This document shows positions 59,801-64,000 of a stretch of DNA of 64,000 bases, piece after piece. Position numbers and translations under genes: made by a program. How positions within the stretch are numbered: the stretch's first letter is position 1; every line of letters begins with the position of its first letter. Location: NCBI RefSeq assembly GCF_007655135.1, contig NC_045133.1, positions 22,479,845 to 22,543,844 on the forward strand. The letters are read 5' to 3'. Below the pieces are notes generated by a model that had not been told where the DNA came from, made no database searches, and saw only the letters and a list, made by a program, of their open reading frames with translations. This stretch comes from Punica granatum. Lineage: Eukaryota > Streptophyta > Magnoliopsida > Myrtales > Lythraceae.

Positions 59801-60494
59801 CTCATATGCGTCCGTCGCGCGTCCCCAGGAAGGTGGACACTCCCAAGCCGCGTTACATAAGCGCGCACATGCGTGCCCCGACGAGACGAAATTCGAGTGC
59901 GCACAATGTATCATTTTTGTTACGTGGAACCAATCATAGTGCGCCACATCATTTAAGAGGACGTAAAATAAAAAAAAAACCCAATAAAAATACTTAAAAT
60001 AAATAAAAATACTAAAAATAGAAAAAATAAAAAATATATTTTTAAAACTTTTAAAATTTTAAAATAATTTTTTAAAATTTAAAAATAAAATAATTAAAAA
60101 TAATTAAAATTATTTATAATTTAAAAGTTTAAAATTATTTTTAAAAGTTTTTCAAATTTTTAAAATAATTTTTTATTTTTTTTCTATTTTTTATTTTTTT
60201 TCTATTTTTTATTTTTTTCTATTTTTTATTTTTTATTTTTTCTATATTTTTATTGGACTTTTTTAGATTTTATATCCTCTTAAATGATGTTGTGCACTAT
60301 GATTGGTTCCACGTAACAAACGTGACACATAGGACGCGCCACGTCAGCAAAATGTTAACGGCATCAGGGGCAATTGACGGAATGTATTATATTGAAACAG
60401 TTTTGAAACTTTTTGTACCAACAAGTTACCAAAAAAATATTTTGGACCAACCTAACAGTCATGAAACTTTTTGAACCACTGGTGCAATTAATCC
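56838..60494. mobile_element. MULE-type MITE with long TIRs, split by a solo LTR
   Basis: Left end GGGTTAATTGTACTGATAG and right end (minus) GGATTAATTGCACCAGTGG. The inverted arms match for over 200 bases (CCGTCAATTGCCCCTGATG, GTTACGTGGAACCAATCATA). The TSD TATTTATTA occurs at 56829-56837 and 60495-60503 (9 bp, perfect). Removing the LTR leaves about 756 bp with an A/T-rich near-palindromic centre (59960-60250). No transposase. Nine-bp TSD and long TIRs indicate a Mutator-like element. Confidence 0.9.
57010..59905 (+). mobile_element. Solo LTR 2, inserted in the MITE's left arm
   Basis: Starts TGTCAGCACCC, ends GTGCGCACA, 2896 bp. Flanks are ATGTG (57005-57009) and ATGTA (59906-59910), a TSD with one change. 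It belongs to the same LTR family as 27232-30370, sharing the start, the GAACTAGGTAAATTC block and the last 600 bases. The hairpin CGGGCAGCC/GGCTGCCCG (57171-57194) lies in its 5' part. Internal element sequence is absent. Confidence 0.9.
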
Positions 60495-60503
60495 TATTTA
60501 TTA

Positions 60504-61275
60504 AGAAAAACAAATGCCCCGTTAGCAGTAAACCTGATTAGGGAGGGAATAATTTCCTAGGATTGGTATTTAAAAAAAGAAAAAGAATCTAAAGTTAATT
60601 ACTAATTCGTCTCTCATTAGAAGATGTATGATGGAGGCAAAAAATGGGCAAGTCCAGAAAATTCGTCCATGGATCGTTCAATATCTTGCTGGTCCATAGA
60701 TCGTTCAATATCTTTAGCGGACCCCTCCTGAAATTAAAGCCGTACCCTGCAAGGCTATAAATTAGTCCTACCAACGACGACAACCTGCGGACCCTACTCG
60801 CTCTATGCCCGGTTCTTCAATTTGTTGCTTGGTAGGTATACTGTAAATCTCATCGGGGACCAAAGCAACCACTCGAATAGAACCCCCAGGTCTATTGGAA
60901 ACCAATTGGATATATACCCCGTCACTTTCTGAGGTCCGAGAGTTAGGTTGCAATCGGGGATTCACTATTGCCTCTCAAATTAACGACATCCGAATCGGTT
61001 CAGTCATCTGATCTGGGACCCAAGAACTTAGTTATCAATTAGTTCTGAACTCGGTATTGTAAGGTTGCTCGAAGCTTTCGTTTATTTGTAGGCTCGGCCC
61101 TCCATTTATACCGTCTAATTTCCTCTGAAGAAATTTTTATTCGATCATGCGCAACCATAAACAACACTAAAATCAATCCATTGGCATTGATATAACATCG
61201 ATTTTAAATAAAATAAATATATATAAGTAGATAAGAGTAAATAAATGAAACCTAATTGATCCTCGTCTGATCTGG
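60504..61275. other. Intergenic DNA
   Basis: A 65-aa minus ORF (60768-60965) contains YIQLVSNRPGGSIRVVALVP but matches no family I know. There is no other support for a gene. Confidence 0.35.
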
Positions 61276-61590
61276 AAAGCTTTGTAGCTTGAAACAGCAA
61301 AGTCCATACACAAGCTGGTTTCAGATATATATTCGGGTGTTTTCAAGCTTTTCCGTAGGCTAGCAGACAATAATTCATGGCTCGTGAGCCTTTGATGTAT
61401 ACATGATTTCTCCTCACCTCTGCATTACATAACTCTCTTCTCATATCCATAAAGTTGGATAAGCTCGATCGTCCGATAACAAGCAAGCGTTCCCGGTCTT
61501 CTCCCCGAATAAATTGTTTTATGTAGCTGATCTTTCCTCACGAATGTTTCACTCCTCAACTCGGCTCCCTCCTAGCCCGGCCATTTCAAA
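61276..61590. repeat. Segment duplicated from or with 41566-41835
   Basis: See the blocks listed there; this copy has an extra 60-base stretch (about 61355-61412) between the CAAGCTTTTCC and CTCACCTCTGC blocks. Confidence 0.6.
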
Positions 61591-61675
61591 TTCATCACAC
61601 CCCACACCATTTCCTTTACTCCCATGCTTTAACCCCCCACTTGCACGACCTTTCTGAGGTTTCTAGCTTCCGATT

Positions 61676-61851
61676 GGGCTCCGTTTGTTTCGTAAGAATT
61701 TGATTTTAACTTTAATTTTAACTTTAACTCAACACACTACACAACTAAAACACACGTTTCCTTAGTCAAATTTATAATCACATCTCATTTGTCCTTTTTC
61801 ACAATCAAAATCAAAATCAAAGTAATTTTAACTCTGAATCCAAACGTCCCC
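61676..61851. mobile_element. Small inverted-repeat MITE (176 bp)
   Basis: GGGCTCCGTTTGTTTCGTAA at the left, and on the minus strand GGGGACGTTTGGATTCAGAG at the right, both followed by TTTTAACTTT- or GTTAAAATTAC-type sequence. No convincing TSD. Confidence 0.5.
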
Positions 61852-62099
61852 TTGAACACTCGTACAGTAGGTTATACCCAAAGATGTATATATATTTTTG
61901 AGCGAATCAATTCGCTGGAAAATAGGGGACAAATACCTTTCAGCACACTCTTCGATGAACACCGGAAATTAAGCAAGAAAATTTCGAGATCAATTCTTAT
62001 ATATCAGTTTCAAATTTTGAAATATATATATTGATCAAAGAAACGTAAGCTTGACCATTCATCAGCTTGACTGGAATGCGGGTTCACTCTAAATTAAGA

Positions 62100-62660
62100 A
62101 TGCGGGTTCACTCTAAATTAATTCAAGAATAAATTCAAAAACTGGAAAACAATTAGGAAAAAATTTAAAAACAATTTAGAAAAACTTACAAACCAACGAA
62201 AATTCAAAAGAGTCACAGAAAATTCAAGAAAAAATTCGAATTTTTCTAATTTTTTATTTTGATTTCCCTAATTTTCTCTGAATGGTTTCTTATGTTTTTA
62301 AAATTTTTATGTATCTATTTATTCTTTTTTGAATTTCTCATGAATTTTTTTAAAAAAAATTTGAACTTTCTTGTAGTTTCATGAATTTTCTTTGGTTTTT
62401 ATATTTTTAATGAATTTTATAATTTTTATAATTTTTTATATTTTCTGAATTTTCTATTTTTTATAAATTTTATTTAACATTCAAATTTTTTTTTTCTCTA
62501 ATCAATTTTCTTAGGTTTTTAAATTTTTTCTGAATTTATATAAATTTTAATTCTTTCTACTTGTTTCTAAATTTTTAGATCCTATTTATATATTTTCCTT
62601 AAATTTTTAAATGTGTTCTAAATTTTCCTTTTTTTAATTTTTCTAAATTTTTTCCTTGCC
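62100..62660. other. A- then T-rich low-complexity DNA
   Basis: A-rich first part (to about 62235), then T-rich (AATTTTT-type words). The two halves are loosely complementary, but no specific element was identified. Confidence 0.4.
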
Positions 62661-62846
62661 ATGAATGGTGCTATGTATGCAACTATGGGTCCACATTGAC
62701 GCTCTTTAAGTCCACGTCCGTAAATAAGACGAAAAACGCTAATGGAGTTAGACCGCTGGTTAATTTGAGAAAAAATAGAAAACATCTATTTATATGGGAC
62801 AAAATTTAAATTTGGCTAAATCGAAAACAAATGTTAGAAATAAATA

Positions 62847-63120
62847 GTTTACGTGCTAAATGATTATTGGCATGCATTTGACCCCCCGTTGATTGAGAAG
62901 TATCATCATATTGCGTACAACAGCGAGATTCAATTTAAAATTGAAAAACAAACTTGTGTTTCTTATGTGTGGCTGCCTACTGGCATCGCATCTCTTTCTC
63001 TCTGTCTTGAATGTTTGGTACTACATGAATGCTAGGTTAAATGTCTGATCAGCACTAGGATAGAAGCAAGCGTATGGTAGAAAAAATCAACATACCGAGA
63101 GGGACGGACGAACCAAAACA
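62847..63120. repeat. Segment duplicated at 46230-46562
   Basis: Collinear shared blocks as listed for 46230-46562. Confidence 0.7.
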
Positions 63121-63139
63121 CAAATGTTAATTATTTTTC

Positions 63140-64000
63140 GAAAATTGATAGAGTAGTGTTAGTGCTTTTTGTTTGTAAATTAATATGGTAACTTTTCGAG
63201 TCTTCTCGTTTGTTAATTGGATGATGGATTTTAATACATTTACAGGAAAAGAATTCAATGAGAAATTATTTTTTGGTAAATTTTTTCCATTTAAAGTTAG
63301 ACTTTCTAGGTTGATACAGAAGAAATCTTTTGCTCTAGTTTTGGTTTTGGGAACAAAAATCAAGACTTGATTAAGGGATTTCAAAAATGAACACTGAAAG
63401 CCAGACTTTTCAGTTTGATACAAAAGGAATCTTTTACTCTAGTTTTGATTAGGGAATTTTAGAAATGAATGACGTACATGAGATGTTGAAAACTCACATG
63501 ATATTTTTAAAATAAAAAGAATATAAAAGAAGTCCTGATAAGGAAAAGGACATTTAATTAAGATTAATATATATATATATAGACACATGCACAAGAAAAA
63601 GAAAAAATTGTACATTTATGCACACACACAAGAAAAAGCAAAAAACAAAGACAAAAAAAATTGAAAAATAAAAAATATAGCTTGACATGTGGCTTAATGT
63701 GAATTTAGAATGGAACTATTTCAGTGTTTTAATAATATATTTCTTTGTCTCATTGAATTTTCATTGTTGATAGAGTTGTATTAGTGTTTTTTTCCTACAT
63801 TAATATGATTATGTTGGACTGCTCATCTCTTTGGATGGATAGAATTTGATATGTTTGAAGTAAAAGTATTCGATGAGAAATTATTCTATCAGTAATTCTT
63901 TTTCAATTAAAGCCAGACATTTTAGGTTGATACAAAAGGAATATTTTTCTCTAGGCATGGGAACAAAAATCAAGATTTGATTAGGGGATTTCAGAAATGA
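63140..64000. repeat. Diverged direct repeat (shift of roughly 620 bp)
   Basis: The run TGAGAAATTATT, AGGTTGATACARAAG, CTCTAG, GGGAACAAAAATCAAGA and GATTTCARAAATGA occurs at about 63257-63392 and 63867-64000. A partial third copy lies at 63390-63465 (CAGTTTGATACAAAAGGAAT, TTTACTCTAGTTTTG). The second full copy is cut by the window end. No coding function is seen. Confidence 0.6.

Noticed and set aside
59960..60250. Scaffold attachment region or replication origin
   Set aside because: The A/T-rich symmetric core is explained as the centre of the long-TIR MITE.
60768..60965. Possible organelle-derived or host gene fragment on the minus strand
   Set aside because: No family recognised, no neighbouring exon, and a short ORF is expected by chance here.

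Overview
This window is plant nuclear DNA, very probably from a eudicot. The evidence is a 19.4 kb Tat/Ogre-type Ty3/gypsy retrotransposon, solo LTRs of the same superfamily, a decayed CACTA transposon, MULE-type MITEs, a TRIM, tRNA-derived SINE copies and Helitron-like termini, set in AT-rich DNA with many TA microsatellites. The retroelement ORFs remind me of proteins predicted in Myrtales such as pomegranate, but that is memory and unverified. I see no convincing intact host gene, no rRNA or tRNA gene and nothing prokaryotic.

Layout. 1-4478: GC-rich 3' UTR of a truncated Tat-like element (element B) with two minisatellite arrays and a set of potential hairpins. 4479-7811: LTR-derived sequence, ending in a minus-oriented LTR terminus. 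7812-12770: AT-rich DNA with a Helitron-like 3' end. 12776-32181: element A, flanked by a perfect 5-bp TSD (AATAG). Its order is 5' LTR (with a 3.2 kb internal deletion), PBS, ORF1, gag, protease, a short intron, RT, RNase H, a second (archaeal-type) RNase H, integrase, a long 3' UTR with hairpins and a 32-bp minisatellite, PPT and a 4.4 kb 3' LTR. That 3' LTR is itself split by a solo LTR at 27232-30370 (TSD ATGCA). 32187-43150: gene-poor DNA with Helitron-like ends, three SINE copies, a MULE-type MITE and a degraded TRIM.

43157-45245: a TIR-bounded segment carrying a small host-gene pseudogene. 48974-49557: a very young TRIM. 50113-52658: two more inverted-repeat MITEs. 53272-56819: a truncated CACTA element with a broken TNP2 transposase. 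56838-60494: a MULE-type MITE (9-bp TSD) whose left arm was split by a 2.9 kb solo LTR. 60504-64000: mostly repeat DNA, including segments that duplicate 41.6 kb and 46.3 kb sequence.

How it works together. Element A has every part of a Tat/Ogre life cycle, but all its ORFs are broken, mostly by changes that look like C-to-T decay. It could be transcribed but not autonomous. The most unusual observation is a series of about eight potential RNA hairpins in the 3' UTRs of elements A and B. Their stem sequences differ but keep pairing, and each is followed by a (G)CAAAA tract. The strongest architectural features are the PR-RT intron, the three minisatellites of the hypervariable 3' UTR, and the nested solo LTRs with intact TSDs.
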